A stretch of 26,062 bases of DNA from an uncultured Collinsella sp. (lineage in GTDB: Bacteria > Actinomycetota > Coriobacteriia > Coriobacteriales > Coriobacteriaceae), in assembly GCA_937937835.1 (NCBI GenBank), contig CALDBJ010000136.1, forward strand, positions 1-26,062, written 5' to 3'. The translations under genes and the position numbers were made by a program. This document shows, piece after piece, positions 16,051-23,787 of the stretch (within the stretch, counting starts at the first letter, position 1; each line of letters begins with the position of its first letter). Below the pieces are notes generated by a model, which saw only the letters and a list, made by a program, of their open reading frames with translations, made no database searches and was not told where the DNA came from.

Positions 16051-17181
16051 ATGTCTGAGTTTGCTGCCGGTCCTGCCGGTCGTATCGAGCGTGTCCGTGC
16101 CCTGATGGTCGAGCGTGGCTACGACGCCATCGTGGTGCGCGACGAGGCCAACCTTCGTTGGCTTACGGGCGTGAAGGGCGTCTTCGACTACACCTTCGAG
16201 TTCCCGCACGCTGCGTTTATTACGGCCGACCAGTGCCTGTTCCACACCGACTCGCGCTACCTCAACAGCTTTGAGGAGAACACGCCAGCCGGCAGCCCCT
16301 GGGTCTACGACATGGATGAGGGCACCATCCCCGGTTGGGTCGCCGGCAAGATCGCGGCCAACAAATGCCGCGTCTGCGCTGTCGAGGACGATATGCAGAT
16401 TAATTTCTACCAGGGTATTCAGCGCGGCCTGGAGGACCGTTCCGTCGCCTGTATGCTGCCGCTGATGCACGACGATATCCGCAAGATGCGCGCCATCAAG
16501 GACGCCGAGGAGATTGAGCTCATGCGCCATGCGCAGTTGATCACCGATGCCGCCTTCCAGCACATGCTCGGCTTTATTAAGCCCGGTATGACCGAGAAGC
16601 AGGTACGCAACGAGCTCGAGAACTTTATGTTCGCCAACGGTGCCGACAGCCTGGCCTTCGGTTCCATCGTCGCGAGCGGCCCCAACACCGCCAACCCGCA
16701 TGCCGTGCCGAGCGACCGCGTGATCGAGAAGGGCGATTTCGTTCTTATGGATTACGGCGCGGGCTATTGCGATTACCGCTCCGACATGACGCGCACTGTC
16801 GTGATGGGCGAGCCCACCCAGGAGCAGCTCGACCTGTACGCACTCGTGCGCCGTACGCACGAGGAGTGCGTCGCCGCCATCCATCCGGGCGTTGAGGGCA
16901 ACGACATCTTCAAGCTCTCCAAGAAGATCATCGGCGATGCCGGCTATGGCGATTACTATAACCATGGCTTGGGTCACGGCGTGGGCATCGACATCCATGA
17001 GCTGCCCAACTTTAACCGCAGCAAGAATATCATCGAGGTCGGCTCGGTTATCACCATGGAGCCCGGCGTCTACCTGCCCGGCGTGGGCGGCGTGCGCCTG
17101 GAGGACTACGGCGTGGTCACCGAGAACGGCTATGAGCCCTTCACCAAGACCCCGCACGACCTGCACGTTATCGACTGCTAG
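16051..17181 (+). CDS. pepP: M24 family Xaa-Pro aminopeptidase/dipeptidase
   Basis: This 376-residue protein starts at an ATG with GAAAGGA at 16038-16044. It has an N-terminal creatinase-like domain (about 10-140) and a pita-bread metallopeptidase domain (about 155-365). The full set of metal ligands is visible: Asp234 (LMDYGAGY), Asp245 (SDMTRT), His309 (GLGHGVG), Glu337 (MEPGVY) and Glu351 (VRLEDYG). Such enzymes remove residues next to proline. Whether it is an aminopeptidase P or a prolidase (PepQ) cannot be settled from sequence. Its place before efp is conserved in Actinobacteria and Firmicutes. It seems to have its own promoter and ends at a strong terminator. Confidence 0.9.
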   Translation: MSEFAAGPAGRIERVRALMVERGYDAIVVRDEANLRWLTGVKGVFDYTFEFPHAAFITADQCLFHTDSRYLNSFEENTPAGSPWVYDMDEGTIPGWVAGKIAANKCRVCAVEDDMQINFYQGIQRGLEDRSVACMLPLMHDDIRKMRAIKDAEEIELMRHAQLITDAAFQHMLGFIKPGMTEKQVRNELENFMFANGADSLAFGSIVASGPNTANPHAVPSDRVIEKGDFVLMDYGAGYCDYRSDMTRTVVMGEPTQEQLDLYALVRRTHEECVAAIHPGVEGNDIFKLSKKIIGDAGYGDYYNHGLGHGVGIDIHELPNFNRSKNIIEVGSVITMEPGVYLPGVGGVRLEDYGVVTENGYEPFTKTPHDLHVIDC

Positions 17182-17205
17182 TTTACTTCAGTAGATAGTT
17201 TGGGG

Positions 17206-17247
17206 CGGGGCGTCCGGATTGATTCGGACGCCCCGCGTTCTCTTTTT
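17206..17247 (+). terminator. Rho-independent terminator after the Xaa-Pro peptidase gene
   Basis: A 13-bp stem (17206-17218 with 17223-17235) has one G-U pair and a 4-base loop. It is followed by a T-rich stretch ending in TTTTT at 17243-17247. Confidence 0.9.
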
Positions 17248-17278
17248 ATGCGCTCGCCGCAGGCGCCGTCTGCAAGTG

Positions 17279-17284
17279 TATAAT
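17279..17284 (+). promoter_or_regulatory. -10 box of the efp-recN operon promoter
   Basis: A perfect TATAAT lies 57 bp upstream of the efp start and after a terminator, so a promoter is expected here. No good -35 hexamer is seen 16-18 bp upstream. Confidence 0.55.
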
Positions 17285-17341
17285 TTCTGTCGTATGTAAT
17301 TTGGACGCTTGTGCGTTCTGCCCATAACAAGAAAGGTCGCT

Positions 17342-17905
17342 ATGCCTACCATTTCCACCGCCGACTTCAAGAACGGCCTCGGTCTCCGCATCAAGGACAA
17401 GGTCTACACCATCGTCGAGTTCCAGCATGTCAAGCCGGGCAAGGGCGGCGCGTTTGTGCGCTACAAGACCCGCGACATCAAGAGCGGCCGCGTCGTCGAG
17501 AACACCTGCAACGCCGGCACCAAGTTCGAGAGCGTCATGCTCACCACCCGTGAGTTCCAGTACCTCTACAACGATGGCACCGACTACATCTTCATGGACA
17601 ACGAGTCCTATGAGCAGGTTCCCGTTCCCGAGGACATGGTGGGCGAGAACTCCAAGTGGCTGCGCGAGAACGACATCTGCCAGCTGCTCTTCGCCGACGA
17701 TGAGCTCATGGGCGTGACCCCGCCGATGTTCATCGAGACCACCATCGTCCAGACCGACCCGGGCTTTAAGGGCGACACCGTCCAGGGTTCCACCAAGCCG
17801 GCCACGATCGACACCGGCGCTGTCATCCAGGTCCCCATGTACCTCAACGAGGGCGAGGTCATCAAGGTTGACACCCGCGACGGCAAGTTCGTCTCCCGCG
17901 TCTAG
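17342..17905 (+). CDS. efp: Translation elongation factor P
   Basis: This is 187 residues from the ATG at 17342, with GAAAGG at 17331-17336; the GTG-type extension upstream is rejected. The N-terminal KOW-like domain has the loop KPGKGGAF (31-38) with Lys34 at the position modified in many bacteria. Two OB domains follow, including the signature-like LNEGEVIKVDTRDGKFVSRV end. EF-P binds ribosomes stalled at polyproline stretches. Length is normal. The modifying enzyme is not encoded in this window. It is the first gene of a run of seven same-strand genes. Confidence 0.97.
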   Translation: MPTISTADFKNGLGLRIKDKVYTIVEFQHVKPGKGGAFVRYKTRDIKSGRVVENTCNAGTKFESVMLTTREFQYLYNDGTDYIFMDNESYEQVPVPEDMVGENSKWLRENDICQLLFADDELMGVTPPMFIETTIVQTDPGFKGDTVQGSTKPATIDTGAVIQVPMYLNEGEVIKVDTRDGKFVSRV

Positions 17906-17929
17906 CAACCAACTCTTCTAGGAGGACTC

Positions 17930-18292
17930 ATGCCCCAGGAAATCAAGATTGACGGCATCGGCATTTCGCCCGATGTTCTGACCGCCATCGTCTCGCGCGC
18001 CGTGTCCGATGTCGAGGGCATCGCCTCCGTTGGCGTCAAGGACCTTGCCACCAACCTTGTCTCCATGATGCTCTCGTCCAAGGCCCCGGCTTCTGAGCCG
18101 GCGGTCGAGGCCGAGGTCGTCGGCGACAAGCTCGCACTCACCGTGCGCGTCGTGGTGTTCTTTGGCTATCCGTTCAAGAAACTCGCCGAGGCCGTTCGCG
18201 CTGCCGTGGTCGCCGCCATCGATGCCCAGGTTGGCGTCGAGGTCGAGCGCGTTGACGTTTGCATCGACGGCCTCGTTTTCCCCAAGGAGTAA
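17930..18292 (+). CDS. Asp23/Gls24 family envelope stress protein
   Basis: This 120-residue protein has the ribosome site TAGGAGG at 17919-17925. It fits the short Asp23/Gls24 family (YqhY-like): ISPDVLTAIVSRAVSDVEGIASVGV at the start and a later VRVVVFFGYPFKKLAEAVRAAV followed by a conserved VDVCIDGL end. In Bacillus, yqhY lies between accBC and nusB and is linked to acetyl-CoA carboxylase control. Here the accBC genes are absent and the gene sits directly between efp and nusB. Molecular function is unknown. Confidence 0.87.
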   Translation: MPQEIKIDGIGISPDVLTAIVSRAVSDVEGIASVGVKDLATNLVSMMLSSKAPASEPAVEAEVVGDKLALTVRVVVFFGYPFKKLAEAVRAAVVAAIDAQVGVEVERVDVCIDGLVFPKE

Positions 18293-18295
18293 CCT

Positions 18296-18880
18296 TTGAG
18301 CCTTAAGGTTTATCGCGGGCGTACGCTTGCCCGCAGTCAGGCGCTGCAGCTGCTGTTCCAGGCCGAGGCCACGGACAGCCCGCTCGAGCGCGTCCTCGAG
18401 GGCGATTTCCTGATCTCTAAGGGTCCCCTCGACCCCTATGCGCTGGAGCTTTGTCGCGGTGCCTACGAGCATATCGACCGCATCGACTGCGCTCTGCGCT
18501 CCGTTGCCAAGAACTGGGATCTTATGCGCATGCCCGGCGCCGACCGCAACCTGCTGCGTATCGCCGTTTACGAGATGCGTTTCCTCACCGACGAGGAGGT
18601 CTCGGACGCCATCGTGATCAACGAGGCCGTCGAGCTTGCCAAGGCCTATGGCACCGATCAGTCCGCGTCGTTCGTCAACGGCGTGCTGGGCAAGATCGCT
18701 CGCAGCGAGGAGCTGCCGGGCGAGGACCTGTACCAAGAGCTGCTGGCCGAGGACCGTGCCCGCGAGGAGGCCCAGGCCGCCGAGGCTGCCGCCAAGGTTG
18801 CGGTTGCTCAGGCTGAGGCTGGCGTGCTGGCCGAGGATGCGGACGCCGCCGAGGCTGTTGTCGACTCCGTCGAGGAGTAG
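18296..18880 (+). CDS. nusB: Transcription antitermination factor NusB
   Basis: This 194-residue protein uses a TTG start at 18296, supported by AAGGAG at 18284-18289, six bases upstream, and three bases after the previous stop. The all-helical NusB domain covers about residues 8-142. It includes RSQALQLLFQAEA, ADRNLLRIAVYEM, AIVINEAVELAKAYG and FVNGVLGKIA. The last roughly 45 residues are an Ala/Glu-rich acidic tail beyond the usual NusB end. NusB with NusE binds boxA RNA in rRNA operons to prevent early termination. Confidence 0.93.
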   Translation: MSLKVYRGRTLARSQALQLLFQAEATDSPLERVLEGDFLISKGPLDPYALELCRGAYEHIDRIDCALRSVAKNWDLMRMPGADRNLLRIAVYEMRFLTDEEVSDAIVINEAVELAKAYGTDQSASFVNGVLGKIARSEELPGEDLYQELLAEDRAREEAQAAEAAAKVAVAQAEAGVLAEDADAAEAVVDSVEE

Positions 18881-18882
18881 TC

Positions 18883-19122
18883 ATGCCAGAGGGTTCTGTC
18901 CGTAACTTTGATGAGATCTCGGACCGTCTGGATCAGATCATCGCTACCGTTCGCTCCAAGGATACCTCCTTGGAGCGTTCGCTCGATCTGTTTGACGAAG
19001 CGATTGAGCTGGGCTCCCGTGCGGTCGATATGGTCGACAAGTTTGAGCTGACGCCGCGAGAAGCCGACAAGCTCGAGCAGGAATACGATGAGGATGCGGC
19101 AAACGAATCCCAGGATAGCTAG
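18883..19122 (+). CDS. xseB: Exodeoxyribonuclease VII small subunit
   Basis: This 79-residue protein has GAGGAG at 18872-18877 and starts two bases after nusB. It matches XseB: NFDEISDRLDQIIATVRSKDTSLERSLDLFDEAIEL, then a second helix and an acidic end. XseB helices wrap around XseA to form exonuclease VII, which degrades single-stranded DNA. The large-subunit gene xseA, usually adjacent, is not in this window and must lie elsewhere or be absent. Confidence 0.9.
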   Translation: MPEGSVRNFDEISDRLDQIIATVRSKDTSLERSLDLFDEAIELGSRAVDMVDKFELTPREADKLEQEYDEDAANESQDS

Positions 19123-19148
19123 GCCGCATCTCCGGATACGAATGGTTG

Positions 19149-19961
19149 ATGGCATTCATGAAACGCGTGCGTCTTGATGACGAACTGATTTCACAGGGCA
19201 TCTGCGCCGATCGCGCGGATGCCCTTCGCACTCTTATGGCCGGCTTGGTCTCGAGTGGCGGCGAGCGCTTGACTTCGCCGGGCCTTAAGGTGACCCCGGG
19301 TCTGCCGTTGCACATGAAGGGGCGCATTCCATATGTTGGCCGCGGCGGTCTTAAGCTCGAAGGCGCGCTTGATGCGTTTGGTATCAATCCGACGGGCCTT
19401 GCCTGTCTGGATGTGGGCTGCTCTACCGGCGGCTTTACCGATTGCCTGCTCAAGCGCGGAGCTGCGACCGTTGTCTCGGTGGACGTGGGTCGCGCCCAGT
19501 TCGATTGGTCGTTGCGTCAGGACGATCGCGTGACGCTGCATGAGCGCACAAACGTGACGCAGCTGCCTGAGCTTGGCTATGCCGGCGCCATCGACCTGGC
19601 AGTGTGTGATGTCTCGTTTACCAGCATCGCGAATATTATCGATGCGGTGCTGGCGTGCCTGGCGCCTACGGGTGCATTCTGCACGCTCGTAAAGCCGCAG
19701 TTTGAGGCTCCGGCGGCGTTGGTGGGTGAGGGCGGCATTGTGACCGATCCCGCTGTGCGCCGCGATACGCTCGTGGCGGCGGTTGAACTCTTCGCTGCCA
19801 AGGGGCTGTTCCCGGTCGATGTGTGCGTGTCACCCATTCATGGTGCCAAGGGCAACGTTGAGTTTTTCCTGTACGGCACGAGATTTGAACCCGGCGACCG
19901 CTCGCAAGACGAGCTGCAATCCCAGGTATCGGTTTTGAGCGAGAAAGCTGCAACGCTATGA
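19149..19961 (+). CDS. tlyA: TlyA family rRNA 2'-O-methyltransferase
   Basis: This is 270 residues from the ATG at 19149. ATG 19158 and TTG 19146 are alternatives and no strong ribosome site decides between them. An N-terminal S4 domain (about 6-55) is followed by an FtsJ-like Rossmann methyltransferase with the SAM motif LDVGCSTGGFTDCLL (87-101). The catalytic K-D-K-E set is visible as Lys69, Asp154, Lys182 and Glu238. Mycobacterial TlyA methylates 16S C1409 and 23S C1920 and gives capreomycin sensitivity; the same sites are inferred here. The stop overlaps nadK (ATGA), and tlyA-nadK-recN is the standard actinobacterial order. Confidence 0.92.
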   Translation: MAFMKRVRLDDELISQGICADRADALRTLMAGLVSSGGERLTSPGLKVTPGLPLHMKGRIPYVGRGGLKLEGALDAFGINPTGLACLDVGCSTGGFTDCLLKRGAATVVSVDVGRAQFDWSLRQDDRVTLHERTNVTQLPELGYAGAIDLAVCDVSFTSIANIIDAVLACLAPTGAFCTLVKPQFEAPAALVGEGGIVTDPAVRRDTLVAAVELFAAKGLFPVDVCVSPIHGAKGNVEFFLYGTRFEPGDRSQDELQSQVSVLSEKAATL

Positions 19962-20818
19962 AGGTCTTTCTGGTTCCCAATTACTACAAGCAAGAGGCGG
20001 TCGAGAGCGGCCTGATGCTTGAGCTTTGGCTGACGCGCCAGGGCTATGAGGTCGCATGGGCTGCCGACCAGCGATCGAAGATTCAGAGCACGCCTGATAT
20101 TGACGGCTCCGATCTGGTCATTACGCTCGGCGGCGACGGTACGTTGCTGCGCGCTGCCCGCATCCTCAACCATCGCGAGATTCCTATCCTCGGTCTTTCC
20201 TATGGTCACCTGGGCTTTTTAACTGCTGCGAGCCCCGAGGAGCGCGACATTCTGCAGGTCGTGAGCGACGCCCTGTCCGGTGAGCTGCACGTGAGCCGTC
20301 GCGCCACCATCGCCGCGGATATCGTATCCGTGCGCGAAGACGGTACGAAGGATGTCGTGCGCACCTTCGCCCTCAACGACATGGCGCTTACCCGCGGTCC
20401 GCTGTCCGATATGGTCGAGTTCGACATCACGGTGTCGGGCCACCATATCGACCGACTGCGTGGCGACGGCGTGGTCGTGTCCACGGCGACTGGTTCTACG
20501 GGGTACGCGCTCAGTGCCGGTGGCCCCATCGTGAGCCCCGACTATACGGGTATGGTCTGCGTACCTATTGCGCCGCACACCATTCAGGCCCGTGCCTTCT
20601 TGACTTCGCCGAGTGATGTCGTCGAAATCTTTATGTCTGATGACCGTCCGAGCGTTCCGGCGATCGCTATCGATGGACAATTTATTACTTGCGATGGCAC
20701 CGTTGAGAGCGTGGCGGTGCGCCGCGGGCCCGGAGATGTGTTGCTGCTGGATTACGGCCCCGAGAGCTTCTATAACTCGGTGAGCCGCGTATTCTACGGA
20801 GTCCGTCATGATCGATGA
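19958..20818 (+). CDS. nadK: NAD kinase
   Basis: This 286-residue protein overlaps tlyA by four bases and recN by eleven. It shows the family motifs GGDGT (58-62), LGFLT (85-89), NDMAL (140-144) and GDGVVVSTATGSTGYALSAGGP (169-190), followed by a C-terminal beta region with PIAPHTIQARAF. It phosphorylates NAD to NADP using ATP or polyphosphate. Length is normal and all NAD-binding residues seem present. Confidence 0.95.
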   Translation: MKVFLVPNYYKQEAVESGLMLELWLTRQGYEVAWAADQRSKIQSTPDIDGSDLVITLGGDGTLLRAARILNHREIPILGLSYGHLGFLTAASPEERDILQVVSDALSGELHVSRRATIAADIVSVREDGTKDVVRTFALNDMALTRGPLSDMVEFDITVSGHHIDRLRGDGVVVSTATGSTGYALSAGGPIVSPDYTGMVCVPIAPHTIQARAFLTSPSDVVEIFMSDDRPSVPAIAIDGQFITCDGTVESVAVRRGPGDVLLLDYGPESFYNSVSRVFYGVRHDR

Positions 20819-22436
20819 GCTGCAGGTTTCTAACATTGCGCTCATTCGCGAGGCGACGCTGCTGCCGAGTGCTGGCCTGACTGTCCTGACCGGCGAGACC
20901 GGCGCCGGCAAGACCGCGCTGCTCTCGGCCCTCAAGCTTATTTTGGGTGAGCGCGCGGATTCGTCTACGGTGCGCGAGGGCGAGGCGCTGGCGAGCGTCG
21001 AGGCGCGCCTGTTTGACGGCCCGCACGACACGGAGGGCTTCACCGTGCAGCGCAGTCTTTCTGCCGAGGGCCGCAGCCGCGTGAAGATTGACGGCCGCAT
21101 CGCCAGTGTGCGCGAGCTTTCGGAGCGCGTTGGCGTGATGATGGATCTGTGCGGCCAACACGAGCACCAGCGCTTGCTCGATCCGGCGCATCATGTTGCG
21201 ATGGTCGATGCCTGGGCAGGGCGCCCTGCACTCGAGGCGCTCGAGCACTACCGTGCTTGCTTTAAAGCCTCGCGCGCGGCTGCCAAGGAGGTCCGTCGCG
21301 TCGAGGAGGCCTCACGTGCGCAGGGGAGCCGCGTCGAGGAAGCGCGCTTTGCGCTCGAGCGCATCGGCGAGGTCGACCCCAAACCGGGCGAGTATGAGGA
21401 ACTCGAGGAACTGCTGCCGCGCTCCGAACATGCCGAGATACTGGTTGCCACGGCTAACGATGCCCATGGATCGCTTGCCGCCGAAGGGGGAGCGCTCGAT
21501 GCCGTGAACAGCGCCGTGGCAGAGCTTTCCCGCATGGCTACCGTCGATCGCAAACTGGGCGATATTGCCGATGCGCTTTCGGATGCCTGTATTTCCCTTG
21601 AGGATTGCGCGAACGAGCTTCGTGCCTATCGCGATGGCGTCGCCTTTGACCCGCGCGAGCTCGCTCGCATGCGTGAGCGGTATTCCGACCTCAAGGGCCT
21701 GTTGCGTCAGTGGGGTCCCACCATGGACGATGTTTTTGCCATGCGCGATCGCTCGCAAGAGCTGCTGTCCCTGGTCGATGATGGCGATGAACAGATCAGA
21801 AAGGCGCGTGAGGCACTCGGGAGCGCCGAGCACGAGTTGTTTGCCGCTGCCAAGGCACTTAAGCGCGCCCGTAATACGGCGGCCCCGCGCTTCTGCCACG
21901 AGGTGGGCCGCCAGATGGCTCGCCTGGAGATGGGCGGCGCCGAGCTCGTCTGGGAGTCACGTGATCTTCCCCGTGCTGAGTGGACGCCGGTTGGTCCTTC
22001 GAGCTACGAGCTGCTATACCGCAGCGGTGCCGGTTTGACGCCGCGCCCCCTGCGCCGCATTGCGTCGGGCGGCGAGCTCAGCCGCGTCATGCTGGCAAGC
22101 AAGGTTGTTCTCGGCAATGCGGACGGCGTCGACACTCTGGTATTCGACGAGGTCGATGCTGGCGTCGGTGGCTCCACGGCGCGTGCGCTCGCGGGCGTGC
22201 TGGCAGATCTCGCCGCTACGCATCAGGTGATTGTCGTAACCCACTTGGCGCAGGTCGCCGTCATGGCTGACAAGCATTATGTCGTCAGCAAGGAACCGGG
22301 CGATGTTCCCCAGACGCATTTGGACGAGGTAACCGGCGAAACGCGTACCGCCGAGATCGCCCGCATGTTGAGCGGCGATCAGTCCGAGGCAAGCCTGGCG
22401 CACGCCAAGCAGATGCTTGCGGAGGCGCGTGCCTAG
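20808..22436 (+). CDS. recN: DNA repair ATPase RecN
   Basis: This is a 542-residue SMC-like protein. It has Walker A GETGAGKT (29-36), the RecN-typical CGQHEHQRLLDP (about 113-124) and a long coiled-coil middle with many Glu, Arg and Ala residues. It also has the ABC signature ASGGELSRVMLASK (about 418-431), Walker B TLVFDEVDAGVGG (about 442-455) and the D-loop/His region VTHLAQVAVMADKH. RecN acts early in double-strand break repair. Walker A ends in Thr where many RecN proteins have Ser, which is conservative. It is last in the operon and faces the bidirectional terminator. Confidence 0.95.
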   Translation: MIDELQVSNIALIREATLLPSAGLTVLTGETGAGKTALLSALKLILGERADSSTVREGEALASVEARLFDGPHDTEGFTVQRSLSAEGRSRVKIDGRIASVRELSERVGVMMDLCGQHEHQRLLDPAHHVAMVDAWAGRPALEALEHYRACFKASRAAAKEVRRVEEASRAQGSRVEEARFALERIGEVDPKPGEYEELEELLPRSEHAEILVATANDAHGSLAAEGGALDAVNSAVAELSRMATVDRKLGDIADALSDACISLEDCANELRAYRDGVAFDPRELARMRERYSDLKGLLRQWGPTMDDVFAMRDRSQELLSLVDDGDEQIRKAREALGSAEHELFAAAKALKRARNTAAPRFCHEVGRQMARLEMGGAELVWESRDLPRAEWTPVGPSSYELLYRSGAGLTPRPLRRIASGGELSRVMLASKVVLGNADGVDTLVFDEVDAGVGGSTARALAGVLADLAATHQVIVVTHLAQVAVMADKHYVVSKEPGDVPQTHLDEVTGETRTAEIARMLSGDQSEASLAHAKQMLAEARA

Positions 22437-22467
22437 GCCGAGCCGCCACACGCATGTCCAACCCGGC

Positions 22468-22629
22468 CGCCACGAAACGGGTCCATCTACTACGTTTGGT
22501 AGGGCATCGGCAACCACGCCAAGAATTGCAAAAAGAAAACCGCAGGTAGAACGCCTGCGGTTTTCTCTATTTTGGGTGTATGGTTGGCGGTTGCGGTTAA
22601 AACGTAGTAGATGGGCGGGTTTCGTGGCG
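22468..22629. repeat. 30-bp near-perfect inverted repeat flanking a terminator hairpin
   Basis: Arm 22468-22497 is complementary to 22600-22629 at all but three positions, of which one is a G-T wobble. The core CCATCTACTACGTTT is perfectly paired. The arms enclose 102 bp holding the bidirectional terminator. No target-site duplication and no reading frame are seen, so it may be a MITE-like element or a large cruciform/RNA structure between convergent genes. Confidence 0.75.
22535..22573. terminator. Bidirectional terminator between recN and the RpiR-type gene
   Basis: A 12-bp perfect stem (22535-22546 with 22554-22565) has a 7-base loop. On the + strand it is followed by TTTTCTCTATTTT. On the - strand it is followed by TTTTCTTTTTG. 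It serves the two convergent genes. Confidence 0.88.
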
Positions 22630-22657
22630 AGGGGCGTCTATCGGCTCCCCAATTTAC

Positions 22658-23515
22658 CTACTCAACGACCTTATCCGGCTGGATGAGCTCCTCGTAGTAG
22701 CTGATATGCTCACGCGCGTCTTCAATCTCGGGCAGCAGGAAGTTGTAGATGACTTCGATGATCATCGTGGCGCTGATCTTGGAGAAGGCAAAGTCGCCCG
22801 TCGTCAGTAGCGCTTCGTGGTTGACGGTATTAAAAGTGTAGTCTGCCAGGCGCGCGAGTGGGGATTTGCTGTCGCTGCTGATGACGACTACGGTTGCGCC
22901 GCAGTCGCGAGCCGCTTTTGCCATGCGATTCAGTCGGCGCGATTTGCCGGAGTTTGAGATTAGCACGATGACGTCACCCGGGCGCAACGTGAGCGCAAAG
23001 CCGATTGATGTCTCGCTAATGTTGCTCGTCATGCAGCGCAGGCCCAGCTGCGAAAACTTAAATGTCGCGTCGAGCGCGACCGCGTTTGTATTGCCCACGG
23101 CGGCGAACTCAATAACGCCGGCATTCTTAAGCGCGTGTACAACTGTGGCCAACGTGTCGTGATCAATGCCGTCGATGGTCGCATTAAGCTCACTCACCTT
23201 GGCGGCGAGGATATTTTTAAGGCTCTGCTCCATGTTGTCGAGTGAGACCTCGTCGGTCAGGCCCTCGTTGCGCTGACTCTCTAAGTCGCGCGCCAACGAA
23301 AACTGAAAGCTGCGGAAGCTGCCAAAGCCCAGCTTGCGGCAGAAACGCGAAACGGTCGCCTCGGACGTGGCGGCAGCGCGCGAGAGCTGAGCGGCCGTGA
23401 GGCGTGGCGCCTCGGACTGGTGCTCCAATATATAGTCGACAATGCGCTGCTCGGACTCGCTGTATCCCTGATGGGTACTAATGAGGGAAAGTGCGCTCTT
23501 GCTACTATCGGTCAT
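22658..23515 (-). CDS. RpiR/MurR family transcriptional regulator
   Basis: This is 285 residues from the ATG whose complement is at 23513-23515, with AGGAG six bases upstream on the minus strand; a longer frame to 23563 would cover the promoter. An N-terminal HTH-6 domain (about 10-80) includes TAAQLSRAAATSEATVSRFCRKLGFGSFRSFQ. A C-terminal SIS phosphosugar-binding domain (about 125-255) includes AVGNTNAVALDATFKF and LISNSGKSRRLNRMAKAARDCGATVVVISS. Such regulators sense a phosphorylated sugar. It is divergent from the PTS gene, so control of that gene and of itself by a phosphosugar is the natural inference. Whether it represses or activates is unknown. Confidence 0.9.
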   Translation of the reverse strand: MTDSSKSALSLISTHQGYSESEQRIVDYILEHQSEAPRLTAAQLSRAAATSEATVSRFCRKLGFGSFRSFQFSLARDLESQRNEGLTDEVSLDNMEQSLKNILAAKVSELNATIDGIDHDTLATVVHALKNAGVIEFAAVGNTNAVALDATFKFSQLGLRCMTSNISETSIGFALTLRPGDVIVLISNSGKSRRLNRMAKAARDCGATVVVISSDSKSPLARLADYTFNTVNHEALLTTGDFAFSKISATMIIEVIYNFLLPEIEDAREHISYYEELIQPDKVVE

Positions 23516-23563
23516 GGATGGCTCCTGGTTGGCATGAAAATCTAGCTTGATTTGCAATGCCAT

Positions 23564-23569
23564 AGTATA
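23564..23569 (-). promoter_or_regulatory. Candidate -10 box of the RpiR-type gene
   Basis: On the minus strand the hexamer reads TATACT, 49 bp before the start codon. The -35 region at the proper spacing is weak. Confidence 0.4.
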
Positions 23570-23595
23570 CGGGCATTTTCAATTACAAGATACAC

Positions 23596-23638
23596 CTTGC
23601 CGTTTCAAGTGTTGATGGTAAACTTTCACTTGCCGTTT
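23596..23638 (+). promoter_or_regulatory. PTS gene promoter with overlapping operator-like repeats
   Basis: TTGCCG (23597-23602), 16 bp, then the extended -10 TGG-TAAACT (23616-23624) form a likely promoter. CAAGTG (23606-23611) and CACTTG (23627-23632) form an inverted repeat around the -10. The direct repeat CTTGCCGTTT occurs at 23596-23605 and 23629-23638, 33 bp apart, about three helical turns. Confidence 0.5.
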
Positions 23639-23645
23639 ACGGTTA

Positions 23646-23660
23646 TGAAAGAACCTTTCA
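23646..23660. promoter_or_regulatory. Candidate operator TGAAAG-AAC-CTTTCA
   Basis: A perfect 6+3+6 inverted repeat lies just downstream of the predicted PTS promoter. The shape fits a dimeric regulator such as the adjacent RpiR-type protein. Confidence 0.45.
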
Positions 23661-23787
23661 CCGGAGAATTGCGCCTTGTCTCTTCTCACGCGGACGGTAG
23701 GTTGGTATCTTTCAAGTGTGGAAAAACGCGCATCGAAGCGCGTGTAGGGGAGCGCCCGCGGGCGCTGTACTCAAGAAGGAGGGACAC

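Noticed and set aside
16021..17166. 381-codon minus-strand frame opposite the Xaa-Pro peptidase gene
   Set aside because: Same codon-bias artefact; the + strand protein has all five metal ligands.
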